A stretch of DNA of 64,000 bases from Prevotellaceae bacterium UBA1710 (GTDB lineage Bacteria > Bacteroidota > Bacteroidia > Bacteroidales > Bacteroidaceae), in assembly GCA_002317355.1 (NCBI GenBank), contig DCJC01000050.1, forward strand, positions 20,350-84,349, written 5' to 3'. Within the stretch, counting starts at the first letter, position 1. Every line of letters starts with the position of its first letter. The position numbers and the translations under genes were made by a program. Of the stretch, positions 34,340 to 42,103 are shown piece after piece. The notes beneath the pieces are model-generated. The model saw only the letters and a program-made list of their open reading frames with translations. It was not told the DNA's origin and did no database searches.

Positions 34340-35782
34340 ATGGCATTACACTATAGTAAATATTATCATATCAAACATAGAGAGTTTGTTTCTAAAGGTG
34401 TGTATAACGGATTTCTTGATAAAGATTCGTTACTGCATGTTGACCCGCTTTTGTTGAAGAATTGTACTATTCCAGAGTTTATAACAGCTTATGACGAGTT
34501 CTTCAACTATTTCCGTGGTTTTATAACTCTGACGAAATTCGCTCAGGCATCAAAAACGTCTGATCGCTTTTTCAAGAGGATGATAGATAGGTTTACTTTG
34601 AGCGAAATACCGAACACTGGTTTGGGGTATTCAACTAGTAATACACATGGGCGTGGTATAAGTGGTGCACTATCTGTACAGCTTGCAACTAGTGCATTTG
34701 AGATTATCAAAGCAGGTTTGGTTGACCCAGAAATATTTGGGTTGATGCAGTTAATTGAGGACAAGATGGGTGCTGACAGGATTAGTGACATGACATTGGC
34801 TATTCTACAAAAGAACTTCTTGGCCTTTACACAGCGTGTGGCACATGAATTGAATATTCCAACCCATAGTTATCAGTTTAATGATGAAATGTTCAATGTA
34901 CCTTTCTATAATGGGAAGCCTGTACATTTCGTCCCAATGTGTCTGCTAGCAGATTTACCAGTAGCACGTGATTTTGAGGAGATCGATGATGTGTGTTATT
35001 ACAACACGGAGCTAAAACGAAGAGTTGCCAAAATTATCGGAGTTACTTGGTCGGAATACAAAGACTACAAGAAGTCAGATTGGAAGCATATTATTATGAG
35101 TAATAAGGCATGCTATGAGTCTGCAATAAACTTCTACAAAAGCCTAAAGGCTGTGCCTTATGATTTTGGAAAAGATGACAAGGAGCAATATTTAGATATA
35201 CTATTGGAGGAGTTTTTGGCTCAATATCCTTTAAACTTTACACCGCTAAATAATACTGATCCGAATCAAGAAGTCTATGATTTGACAAAGTCGATATGCA
35301 AGCAATTTAAGCATCTGGTAGAGGACTGCCGCCTCTCTGAAGAGTTTTACAGAAAGAACCGTACACCAGACGAAACCGATTGGCAAATGTTATTGTATGC
35401 TGTTGCGGATACGTATCGTGTGGCCGGAAATATAGATGTAGAATTATCTCGTGAAGATAATCCAGGTGTAGGTGAAATTGATTTTCATCTGACAAGAGGC
35501 TCGAAAGCGAATACAATAATTGAGATTAAGCGTTCGGGTAATGCCGATCTCTTACATGGTTATCGTTCACAACTTGCTGCTTATGTAAGAGCAGATAGAG
35601 CAAAGAGTGCAATCTTCATGGTTATAGTTGAAGATGATTCTTATGAAAAGATAAAGGAGAAGATTTCAACTGTACAATCGGATATGGTTTCAAAGGGAGA
35701 GTATGTTCCTGAAGTCATATATATCAATGGTAAAAGGCAGCCTGCAGCTAGTAACCCAAGATATGAGGATCCAAGGATTTAA
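34340..35782 (+). CDS. Unknown protein with C-terminal PD-(D/E)XK nuclease-like domain
   Basis: 480 residues, 86 bases after the TIR gene and without a visible promoter of its own, so possibly co-transcribed. The N-terminal 330 residues are helical and unfamiliar (LHYSKYYHIKHREFVSKGVY, GYSTSNTHGRGISGALS). The C-terminal part has GVGEIDF with D381, then IIEIKRSG with E395 and K397: the D...E-x-K core of PD-(D/E)XK nucleases. The following HGYRSQLAAYVRA helix is also typical. This fits an effector or restriction-type nuclease, with the large N-terminal domain as sensor or regulator. I cannot name the family. Confidence 0.65.
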   Translation: MALHYSKYYHIKHREFVSKGVYNGFLDKDSLLHVDPLLLKNCTIPEFITAYDEFFNYFRGFITLTKFAQASKTSDRFFKRMIDRFTLSEIPNTGLGYSTSNTHGRGISGALSVQLATSAFEIIKAGLVDPEIFGLMQLIEDKMGADRISDMTLAILQKNFLAFTQRVAHELNIPTHSYQFNDEMFNVPFYNGKPVHFVPMCLLADLPVARDFEEIDDVCYYNTELKRRVAKIIGVTWSEYKDYKKSDWKHIIMSNKACYESAINFYKSLKAVPYDFGKDDKEQYLDILLEEFLAQYPLNFTPLNNTDPNQEVYDLTKSICKQFKHLVEDCRLSEEFYRKNRTPDETDWQMLLYAVADTYRVAGNIDVELSREDNPGVGEIDFHLTRGSKANTIIEIKRSGNADLLHGYRSQLAAYVRADRAKSAIFMVIVEDDSYEKIKEKISTVQSDMVSKGEYVPEVIYINGKRQPAASNPRYEDPRI

Positions 35783-35832
35783 GTTGAGAAGCAGAACAAC
35801 GAATAATAAACTGAACGGAAGGCAGCCTTATT

Positions 35833-36096
35833 TCACCCTCGTACACTCCTCACGAAATACTCCTTTTTGTAATGACAGACATCGACGATGCGCTTGCGCT
35901 TGAAATGACGGTAGGGAAGAAAACTTGGGAGCCTAATCCCAACCTTTATCTCTGTCAGGTTGTCGGCAACTTCACAAGTTCCGTGCTGATTTTGGCTAAA
36001 CAGAGGAGCAAGCTCGCGTATGGTAGTGAAATGTAATGGATAAAACGATGATCGAGCCGCCTCAACGTTGTCTTTGGCAAAACAGGTGATAGTCAT
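35833..36096 (-). CDS. Possible small hypothetical protein
   Basis: 87 residues if started at ATG 36096 (MTITCFAKDN). Composition is ordinary globular (FTTIRELAPLFSQNQHGTCE, LPYRHFKRKRIVDVCHYKKE), unlike the surrounding AT-rich DNA, and no better frame competes. No family recognised and no clear ribosome site; it could be a remnant of a transferred gene. Confidence 0.3.
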   Translation of the reverse strand: MTITCFAKDNVEAARSSFYPLHFTTIRELAPLFSQNQHGTCEVADNLTEIKVGIRLPSFLPYRHFKRKRIVDVCHYKKEYFVRSVRG

Positions 36097-36099
36097 TGC

Positions 36100-36725
36100 T
36101 CCAAAATCCAAAAAACTTGCAAAATGAAAAAACAATTCCTGTCGTTGAGAAGAAGTTATGCTGATGTAGAGAGAGGGATCAGTTGTTTCATGCAGTAGTG
36201 ATTAATCAGAACTCACACCGAGTGCCATGTGCTAATCAGAGATATAATCAGCACAATCATCACTGAATCGTTGATGCGCGATTGTAGCGATATAACATCA
36301 CATTGTACATGAAATTCATATGTTAGCACCCGATTTAATAACAGCGGCATGGTTCTAATATACTATGTCGCTGTTGTTGGTTAATAAAGGATTTCATCTT
36401 TCGGATGCTAGGTTTGCAAATCGGAACACCTAATCGCTTTTCAATTCCATTCTATTTAGTTAGTTGATTGGTATAGCCGTTGCAGCCATGATTGAAAAAA
36501 AAGAGGATAGTGTCAATAGATATTCACAAAAATGGCATTTATTGATGTTTACAAAGGTTAAAAACGTTAAATCTAACACCTTTGTAAAATTAATTTCAAC
36601 AACAAAATCACTTTTCTACCTTTTAAAAGCTTTTATACTGATATTCAATAAGTTACTTATATTTCTATATATAATAAGGTATATAAACTCCTTAGAAGAT
36701 TTCTGTAAAATTCAGACGCACAAAA
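36100..36725. other. AT-rich non-coding region, possible element boundary
   Basis: No credible gene; the frame at 36464-36838 has unlikely composition. This is the first long gap after the defence-like genes and before the repeat-rich zone, so an element end could lie here, but I see no direct repeat matching the integrase-proximal side. Confidence 0.3.
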
Positions 36726-36727
36726 AT

Positions 36728-36754
36728 CCTTATTGTTACTTGTTACTCGTTACC
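36728..36754 (-). repeat. Dispersed GTAACA repeat, copy 4
   Basis: Minus strand GGTAACGAGTAACAAGTAAC then AATAAGG. One unit is changed to GTAACGA. Confidence 0.75.
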
Positions 36755-36989
36755 AAGCACAAGCGCTATTGCCGTGAGTTAATAACTATTGCTTCGGTAA
36801 GATGCAGATTATTAGGTGGTTATGGGTGTACTTTTTGAAATGTGGCAGGGGCGAAATCATAACATCAGCAGAGTAACGATAAGCGTTTCCAAGTTGATTT
36901 TTGCGTTTCAGGCCTCTCAGAAACTAACGAAAATGCGTGTATTTCTGCTTAAAATCCTTCATCATGCCTCTCGTCTCAGTCGGTGTATG

Positions 36990-37098
36990 ATTCCGCTCTG
37001 CCTCCGCTCTGCCTCCGTTCTGCCTTCGCTCTGCCTCCGTTCTGCCTCCGTTATGGTTCCTATATGATTCCCATATGGTTCCCATATGATTCCCATTT
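36990..37098. repeat. Compound tandem array (CTCCGTTCTGC)n and (ATATGATTCCC)n
   Basis: Five or six units of CTCTGCCTCCG/TTCTGCCTCCG are followed by four units of TATGATTCCCA/TATGGTTCCCA. A related compound array is at 50.13-50.26 kb. Unit lengths of 11-12 bases keep no stable frame, and there is no spacer diversity as in CRISPR. Confidence 0.75.
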
Positions 37099-37157
37099 TC
37101 TGCCATTCATGTATAGGAGTAGTAGCGAAGGATAAGTGAAGGATGAACGAAGGAATA

Positions 37158-37242
37158 CCCTCAGTAACAAGTAACAGGTAACAATAAGGATTTTGGGTTA
37201 AGGATTAAAGATTAAGGAATAATGTTTGGTGGTGTCAGAAAA
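37158..37242 (+). repeat. 85-bp duplicated block, copy A (contains GTAACA repeat copy 5 and a promoter -33 box)
   Basis: It differs from 38515-38599 at one visible position. It contains the dispersed repeat (37164-37190), then GGATTAAAGATTAAGG and a TTTGGTGGTGTCAGAAAA segment that forms the -33 part of the DUF3791 promoter. Confidence 0.85.
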
Positions 37243-37256
37243 AAGACTTATCTTTG
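37225..37256 (+). promoter_or_regulatory. Strong promoter of DUF3791 gene, rRNA-promoter-like
   Basis: TTTG (37225-37228), 20 bases, TATCTTTG (37249-37256). The spacer GTGGTGTCAGAAAAAAGAC is close to the spacer of the rRNA-type promoter at 63.9 kb (GTGGGTTCAGAAAAAAGCAG). Confidence 0.75.
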
Positions 37257-37290
37257 CAAGCGAGTGACAGAACAATAAATTCGCAAGGAT

Positions 37291-37518
37291 ATGAGTGAAC
37301 AGAACTTGAGTAAAATAGGTTTTCTGGTTGCATTGATTAATGAGTTCGGAAAGCGTTTCGGCTTGACCGACAAGCAGTCGTACGACTACATTTCACGTTA
37401 TGGAGGGATAGAAATGTTTCTCCAGCATTATAATATTCTTCATACCCTGTCTTTTCATGATATGGTAGAAGGAATGGCGTCATACTGCAATCGTCAAGGA
37501 GGTGAACTTACGCTATGA
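37291..37518 (+). CDS. DUF3791 domain protein (orphan)
   Basis: 75 residues matching DUF3791 (FLVALINEFGKRFGLTDKQS, YDYISRYGGIEMFLQHYNIL, HTLSFHDMVEGMASYCNRQG). In Bacteroidales and Firmicutes these small proteins usually sit directly before a DUF3990 gene, and the pair is thought to be toxin-antitoxin-like. Here the stop overlaps the ATG of such a gene (ATGA), but the partner is cut short. The gene has a strong promoter. Confidence 0.85.
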   Translation: MSEQNLSKIGFLVALINEFGKRFGLTDKQSYDYISRYGGIEMFLQHYNILHTLSFHDMVEGMASYCNRQGGELTL

Positions 37519-37553
37519 TACTCTATCACGGTTCAAATATCTCAGAGTCCTGA
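37515..37553 (+). pseudogene. Truncated DUF3990 gene, 12 codons left
   Basis: The ATG overlaps the DUF3791 stop by 4 bases and encodes MILYHGSNISES before TGA. MILYHGSN is the characteristic start of DUF3990 proteins, which are normally about 150 residues or more. The break coincides with a repeated segment (TCAGAGTCC, 37542-37578) that recurs at 38654-38690, so the rest was replaced during rearrangement. Confidence 0.7.
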
Positions 37554-37609
37554 TTACGTGTATCATTGTATGTAAATAATGCCTGCTTTTGTCTTATAAC
37601 AAGAAAACA

Positions 37610-38485
37610 ATGATAAAGACTTTCAGCAAACTAATCACAATCTTGATTTTTGGAATGCTCATCGCTTCATGTGCGAAAGAGCCAGGTGTAATTATCCCAG
37701 AAGACATTAAAGGCTTTTGGAAGTTGCAGAATGATGTACAGTTCAAGGGTTTGGCATTTACAAACCTTGAGTTCGATGGTGATAACTGCAGTGCCTGCAT
37801 CGATCCTGTAATAAATGACTCTATATATCTTTATGACAGGTTCTCGGTAAAGCACGACTCGCTATGTCTTGTTGATGTGAACGGGAAGGAAAGTACCTAC
37901 CGTATTCATGAGCTTCACGATAGCGTACTTGTACTTACGAATTTCCAGGGAGCGGACCAAGACCTTGTATTCAAGCGAGTGGTCTATACGAAAAATAATA
38001 GTCGTATTTATGCAAAGGATATGCCGGCCGACTCATTGGATATCAATTTCAAAAACCCTCGTTATCTTATCAAAGACAATAAATACTTTGTTCTTTCTGA
38101 AAAGGATGTAAAGAAAGCACATGACATTCTGAAAGACTATATGGACAGCTATGTCGAGAAGAAACCCTATCGTGATTTTGAAAAAATTATAAGCTCTGAT
38201 GGAAAAGTGTCCAATGAGAACTTTAGTGAGGAACATCTTGAATTTTTGGACAGTGTATATATGCCACTCCCTTTCAATAATTATTTCAGACAATATCTCG
38301 GTTATAGGGAAGATGGGCATTTGAATGTCGAAATCATATTAATCTGCGAATCGTTGTCGTCTCCTTTTCCATATACAAAGCTCAAAAGAGAATTCTACTT
38401 TGTAAATGATGGTGGAAAATGTTTTGGGCATGCTATTATTAACCTTACAGAGGGAAAGGTAATACGATTTTATATCAATGGGTAA
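37610..38485 (+). CDS. Lipoprotein of unknown function, unit 1
   Basis: 291 residues from ATG 37610. Signal peptide with lipobox (FGMLIASC) near residue 19. Early mature part (VIIPEDIKGFWKLQNDVQFK) suggests a lipocalin-like or DUF4847-type small-barrel fold. The rest is mixed alpha/beta with EKDVKKAHDILKDYMDSYVE. The next gene is also a lipoprotein, and both lie downstream of the duplicated 85-bp block, so they seem to be cargo of the same kind of unit. No function recognised. Confidence 0.7.
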   Translation: MIKTFSKLITILIFGMLIASCAKEPGVIIPEDIKGFWKLQNDVQFKGLAFTNLEFDGDNCSACIDPVINDSIYLYDRFSVKHDSLCLVDVNGKESTYRIHELHDSVLVLTNFQGADQDLVFKRVVYTKNNSRIYAKDMPADSLDINFKNPRYLIKDNKYFVLSEKDVKKAHDILKDYMDSYVEKKPYRDFEKIISSDGKVSNENFSEEHLEFLDSVYMPLPFNNYFRQYLGYREDGHLNVEIILICESLSSPFPYTKLKREFYFVNDGGKCFGHAIINLTEGKVIRFYING

Positions 38486-38514
38486 CTGTAACCTCACATT
38501 TTATTCCAATAGAG

Positions 38515-38599
38515 CCCTCAGTAACAAGTAACAGGTAACAATAAGGATTTTGGATTAAGGATTAAAGATTAAGGAATAATGTTTGGTGGTGTCAGAAAA
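38515..38599 (+). repeat. 85-bp duplicated block, copy B (contains GTAACA repeat copy 6)
   Basis: Nearly identical to 37158-37242. Downstream the promoter -7 box and the DUF3791 gene are gone; the sequence resumes similarity at 38654-38690 (TCAGAGTCC, GTTACGT, CATGTAAATA). The rest of the 406-base gap is unremarkable. Confidence 0.85.
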
Positions 38600-38835
38600 G
38601 ATTTTTGGGCAATAATTTGGGGCTCTTCGCAATCCTGATTCGCATTTGTATTATCAGAGTCCGGGTTACGTTTATAGTTGCATGTAAATAACTAAACTTT
38701 CTCACCCTTGAAAATGTAGAACAATTGGCTGGAAGCCAGAGCCGAACATCCAGACTGTGGGAAAAGTTGAGTGAATAATCCCTACTTGAGCGAAAGTTAA
38801 TGGCTCATTTGCTTGCATATCTGACGGGAAAGTAG

Positions 38836-38843
38836 TAATTTTG
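38836..38843 (+). promoter_or_regulatory. -7 box (TAATTTTG) of lipoprotein gene, unit 2
   Basis: TAATTTTGC with TTTG-like sequence (CATTTGCTTGC) near 38810-38816 upstream. Transcript start near 38850, about 40 bases before ATG 38892. Confidence 0.6.
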
Positions 38844-38891
38844 CATCTGATTTTTAGAAACTGACTATACAACACATTTGAAATTCAAGAC

Positions 38892-40106
38892 ATGAAGAGA
38901 TCTATATTATTGCCTATGATGATATTTTTCATAGGAATGCTTTGCGTGAGTTGCAGTTCAGACGATACTTTCAACTGGGATGAGGATGGATGGAGTAACA
39001 CCAGTTATGCAATGAACAGATATAATGACATCTCGTATATCGAGGTGCCAGTTGATGGTGGCGTGTGTACTTTCCACTATAATAGTTCAGAGAGCATTTC
39101 AATTGATACTCTTTTTATGGATAACAACATAGAACGCCCTAAAAGTTCTTATGCGCGGAAATATAAATATACAATGGTTGGTAATCAGATTCTGTCTGAT
39201 TATGGCGTAATGTGTAATGTCGGCATTAATGCGCAGGATGTAAAGGTTGAGATTGCACCCAACAATGATTTCACCCGTAGGGCAATCATAAACCTGAACG
39301 TTGGCAACAAGAAAATACAGTTGCGCTTCTGGCAGAAGCCAATAGGGCAATCGAATGGTGCATTGAAGAGTTTGCTTGGCGACTGGGTCTTTGACCTTGA
39401 CGCAACCAACAAGGAATTCGGGACTAATTATTCTGATCCAGATCAGGTACCGCGCTATTCATTTCATGAAGATGGAACCTACTATTCGTCATTAAGTTTC
39501 CGTTTTTCTCTTCCTACTTCATCTTCAGGCTCTAACTATGGCTACGACTTCCCTGAGTTTGGCGTGTGGAAGGATTCTTGCGGAGTTCTGATTATGAGCG
39601 GAATAGGTGTTTCTGGTTATAGCTCAAACAAAAGAGTTATGGATTATCGTGTCTCGGGCGGAAAGTTTTACACTCCGGGACAAGTCTTTGAACGAATGGA
39701 AAACACGCGCTTTGTAGTTGCTCCGTACTATACTCTGGAGTTGAAGCGCAAGGAAGAGAACTTGCCTTATCCTCCAAAGGCAGGAGAACCTGTCACTCTC
39801 GAATCAAAGCTTTATGCAAAAGGTGCAAACTTCACGATGAATGATGTGAACGTTTTATGCAATAGGATGGCAAGGGAATATTTTGAGGGCTTCGGTTATC
39901 GTTGGTCTGAAAAAATGGATTCAATGGATGTCAGCAAGTATCTGAACGACAAATATGAGTTCTCACTTCCGCTGACATATCCTGACAGCAATAATATCGT
40001 TCGTTATTGGTTGACATATACTATGACCTTGCACCGCCCTAATGACGATTTTAATGTTGAAGTAGGTGCATCTACGGATTACTTTACCGCTCATGGTGAT
40101 GAATGA
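38892..40106 (+). CDS. Lipoprotein of unknown function, unit 2
   Basis: 404 residues with signal peptide and lipobox (GMLCVSC, Cys near residue 21) followed by SSDDTFNWDEDGW. Residues 45-155 look like a BACON-type or Ig-like beta domain (YIEVPVDGGVCTFHYNSSES, RRAIINLNVGNKKIQLRFWQ). Residues 160-280 (LLGDWVFDLDATNKEFGTNY, YSFHEDGTYYSSLSFRF) resemble the lipocalin-like layout of small Bacteroidales lipoproteins. The C-terminal part is unassigned. Own promoter; no operon partner. Confidence 0.75.
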   Translation: MKRSILLPMMIFFIGMLCVSCSSDDTFNWDEDGWSNTSYAMNRYNDISYIEVPVDGGVCTFHYNSSESISIDTLFMDNNIERPKSSYARKYKYTMVGNQILSDYGVMCNVGINAQDVKVEIAPNNDFTRRAIINLNVGNKKIQLRFWQKPIGQSNGALKSLLGDWVFDLDATNKEFGTNYSDPDQVPRYSFHEDGTYYSSLSFRFSLPTSSSGSNYGYDFPEFGVWKDSCGVLIMSGIGVSGYSSNKRVMDYRVSGGKFYTPGQVFERMENTRFVVAPYYTLELKRKEENLPYPPKAGEPVTLESKLYAKGANFTMNDVNVLCNRMAREYFEGFGYRWSEKMDSMDVSKYLNDKYEFSLPLTYPDSNNIVRYWLTYTMTLHRPNDDFNVEVGASTDYFTAHGDE

Positions 40107-40203
40107 TTCTTCCGTGCGCAACTCTTGGGTTTGTGCAAAATGACCTGTCATTCTTTCTCTTCGCGCTTCTTCCGAGTAGTGTAGGTTGCCTTATGCTCCA
40201 TCG

Positions 40204-40230
40204 GTAACAAGTAACAGGTAACAATAAGGA
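40204..40230 (+). repeat. Dispersed GTAACA repeat, copy 7
   Basis: GTAACAAGTAACAGGTAACA then ATAAGGA, about 100 bases after the unit-2 lipoprotein. The remaining gap to 40726 holds T-rich sequence and an imperfect inverted repeat (TAGTCGCCTAACGGC near 40331; GCCGTTCGCGACTAA near 40520) but no gene. Confidence 0.8.
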
Positions 40231-40633
40231 TTTTTGGATGATGTTCGCCTTCTAAACCAAAAGCAAGAACCATTTTTCATGTCTGTAAATGTTCATAGAT
40301 GTTGAGGAGCATTGCGACGACTTCTCTAATAGTCGCCTAACGGCTCAACATAGAGAAACATAACAAAACATCAATAAACATTTGCGGTAAAGAACAGACG
40401 AATTAGATGAAGACAATACAATTGTTTTCTTTTGTTTTTCTTGTTTTTCTTTTGTTTTTTTTAAATCGCGAAAGCAAATTGCCTTCCCTTTGTGCTTTGC
40501 ATCCCTTCGGGACTCACTGCCGTTCGCGACTAACATAATGAGTTCGGCCGTTGAGCTCTTCTTCTGACTGACATAATTTTATGCAAATCTGCAAATTTTC
40601 GGGGCGGTAGTTTCACAATTCAAAAAAATGTAT

Positions 40634-40641
40634 TATCTTTG
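40634..40641 (+). promoter_or_regulatory. -7 box (TATCTTTG) of secreted-protein gene
   Basis: TATCTTTGC matches TAnnTTTG; upstream TTTC near 40611 is a weak -33. It leaves a leader of about 80 bases to ATG 40727. Confidence 0.6.
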
Positions 40642-40726
40642 CGGGGTGAAATTTTTCAGATGATGAAAACAAGTAATTTGATCGACTGATAAAACCACAA
40701 ATCTATTAACACCCCCAACAATAAAC

Positions 40727-41305
40727 ATGATGAAAACCATCGCTTCATTGTTATTCTCCATACTCCTTCTTCAATGCGCAATACCATGTTGCGCAAAGAA
40801 TATACGTAAACTGAAGAAACCAATATTAGTAGCCAGCAAGTCAGAGTCATCGCTTTACGATATGCAAAAGACGGATGACTATGATTCATTATATTTTGAT
40901 TATGAGTTGGTGATGAGTGAGTTCGGAAACATCACTTGCGAAATTCGTGGAGATGAACGTTCGCATAAAGAGCCATGCGGATACGGAGTTGCATCTGTAG
41001 AGAAATTCGTATTCAGAAGAGAAGGCTTTACGGAATCAGACACCTTATATGCTTGGCACGTGCCACTGAGATATGGTGAGGAGAATGAGATAGTGCTCAA
41101 CAATGAAGGGACGACATTGAAGATTTTCGGAAGGAAATATGGAAAGAACGTGGTGATCTCAACTCCAGACGATAAGTTCAGGATAGAGAAAGCCATAACC
41201 GATGGCATGACAGAGGTTCAGATTCCTGAGGGCGTTGAATTCCTCAATATCGACATTGAATGTGACGAACAAAAACATTATACATTTAAATATCCAGTAA
41301 GATGA
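40727..41305 (+). CDS. Secreted protein of unknown function
   Basis: 192 residues. A signal peptide (MMKTIASLLFSILLLQCAIP, cleavage near CCAK) precedes a basic segment (NIRKLKKPIL) and a beta-rich domain (YELVMSEFGNITCEIRGDER, VLNNEGTTLKIFGRKYGKNV). The Cys pair in the signal region could be a lipobox, but its spacing is unusual. No family recognised. It ends 45 bases before a bidirectional terminator shared with the toxin-antitoxin operon. Confidence 0.65.
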   Translation: MMKTIASLLFSILLLQCAIPCCAKNIRKLKKPILVASKSESSLYDMQKTDDYDSLYFDYELVMSEFGNITCEIRGDERSHKEPCGYGVASVEKFVFRREGFTESDTLYAWHVPLRYGEENEIVLNNEGTTLKIFGRKYGKNVVISTPDDKFRIEKAITDGMTEVQIPEGVEFLNIDIECDEQKHYTFKYPVR

Positions 41306-41350
41306 AAAGAGTAATTGATTCTTCTTCTGCCTTGTGATCAGAACAATAGA

Positions 41351-41395
41351 AAAGCGCACCTCGTCAACTGAAGTGATGGGGTGCGCTTTGTCTTA
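41351..41395. terminator. Bidirectional terminator
   Basis: AAAGCGCACC pairs with GGTGCGCTTT around a 19-base loop; the A and T flanks suit both strands. It separates the secreted-protein gene from the convergent toxin-antitoxin genes. Confidence 0.75.
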
Positions 41396-41456
41396 TATGG
41401 TGTTATTTGAAAAGTTCGGAATGTGAACGTACAAATAAGGAAAAGAGAGTGTATCG

Positions 41457-41735
41457 TTATTTCTTGAATAAATCACTATGTGAGCCCGTACGAACAAGTC
41501 TTACAAGGTTTATTGTATCGGTGATATCATACATAAGAAGCCAATCTGGATTGATATGGCACTCCCAGATACCTTTGAATTTCCCGGACAATATATGAGG
41601 CTTATATGTTTCGGGTACTTGTCCATCGTTCGCAAGATAGTTTAATACCGTACGCATATCCTCAATATCAAGACCTCTCTTTACCATAAGTTTCAGGTCT
41701 TTCTTGAATTGTCCTGTGTATTCTAAATCGTACAT
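41457..41735 (-). CDS. YafQ-type mRNA interferase toxin
   Basis: 92 residues from ATG 41735 (MYDLEYTGQFKKDLKLMVKR). The family features are intact: HILSGKFKGIWECHINPDWLLMYDI, with the catalytic His residues and the Asp-Trp pair, and TGSHSDLF near the end with the last His. It cleaves mRNA on the ribosome when free of antitoxin. It starts 1 base after the antitoxin stop, so translation is coupled. Confidence 0.9.
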   Translation of the reverse strand: MYDLEYTGQFKKDLKLMVKRGLDIEDMRTVLNYLANDGQVPETYKPHILSGKFKGIWECHINPDWLLMYDITDTINLVRLVRTGSHSDLFKK

Positions 41736-41736
41736 A

Positions 41737-41952
41737 TTATCCCAAGCATTGTGATAACAAATCATCTACAGATGAAGCCTTGAATGTCTTACCTTGCTTG
41801 GCTTCATTAATAGCTTTGACTGTAGTTTTGTTTGGAGTCTCTGCTTTTGTACGTGTTGGTCTTGCTATCGTCACACCTTCAAGCGCACTTAGCACCTTGC
41901 GCAAGCTTGGTATGATAGCGGGATTATCAATATGAAGAGTCAATGTTGTCAT
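41737..41952 (-). CDS. Antitoxin partner of YafQ-type toxin
   Basis: 71 residues from ATG 41952 (MTTLTLHIDNPAIIPSLRKV). The first 30 residues look like the dimerisation/DNA-binding part. A disordered Lys/Thr linker (RPTRTKAETPNKTTVKAINE) and a short helix (VDDLLSQCLG) would wrap the toxin. It precedes the toxin by 1 base in the usual antitoxin-first order. The exact antitoxin family is not recognised (RelB/DinJ-like by position). Confidence 0.75.
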   Translation of the reverse strand: MTTLTLHIDNPAIIPSLRKVLSALEGVTIARPTRTKAETPNKTTVKAINEAKQGKTFKASSVDDLLSQCLG

Positions 41953-42063
41953 AGTCCATTTTTGAAGACGATTTATGTCTTCGGGTGCAAAAGTAAGAAA
42001 AGTTTTGCAAATTGCCAAATATATTCCTATATTATTCGTTTCTGCATAGTCATGAAACCATCA

Positions 42064-42090
42064 GTAACAAGTAACAGGTAACAATAAGGA
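42064..42090 (+). repeat. Dispersed GTAACA repeat, copy 8
   Basis: GTAACAAGTAACAGGTAACA then ATAAGGA, 14 bases beyond the stop of the S9 peptidase gene (opposite strand). It marks the border between the accessory zone and the housekeeping genes. Confidence 0.8.
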
Positions 42091-42103
42091 AAAGAGTGTG
42101 CCC

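Noticed and set aside
36464..36838. 124-codon plus-strand frame
   Set aside because: AT-rich DNA, unlikely composition, and it runs into a dispersed repeat.
36990..37098. Possible CRISPR array
   Set aside because: Units of 11-12 bases follow each other directly without unique spacers, and no cas genes are nearby.
36924..37106. 60-codon minus-strand frame with TEAERRQ-like repeats
   Set aside because: Produced by the compound tandem array; no start signal.
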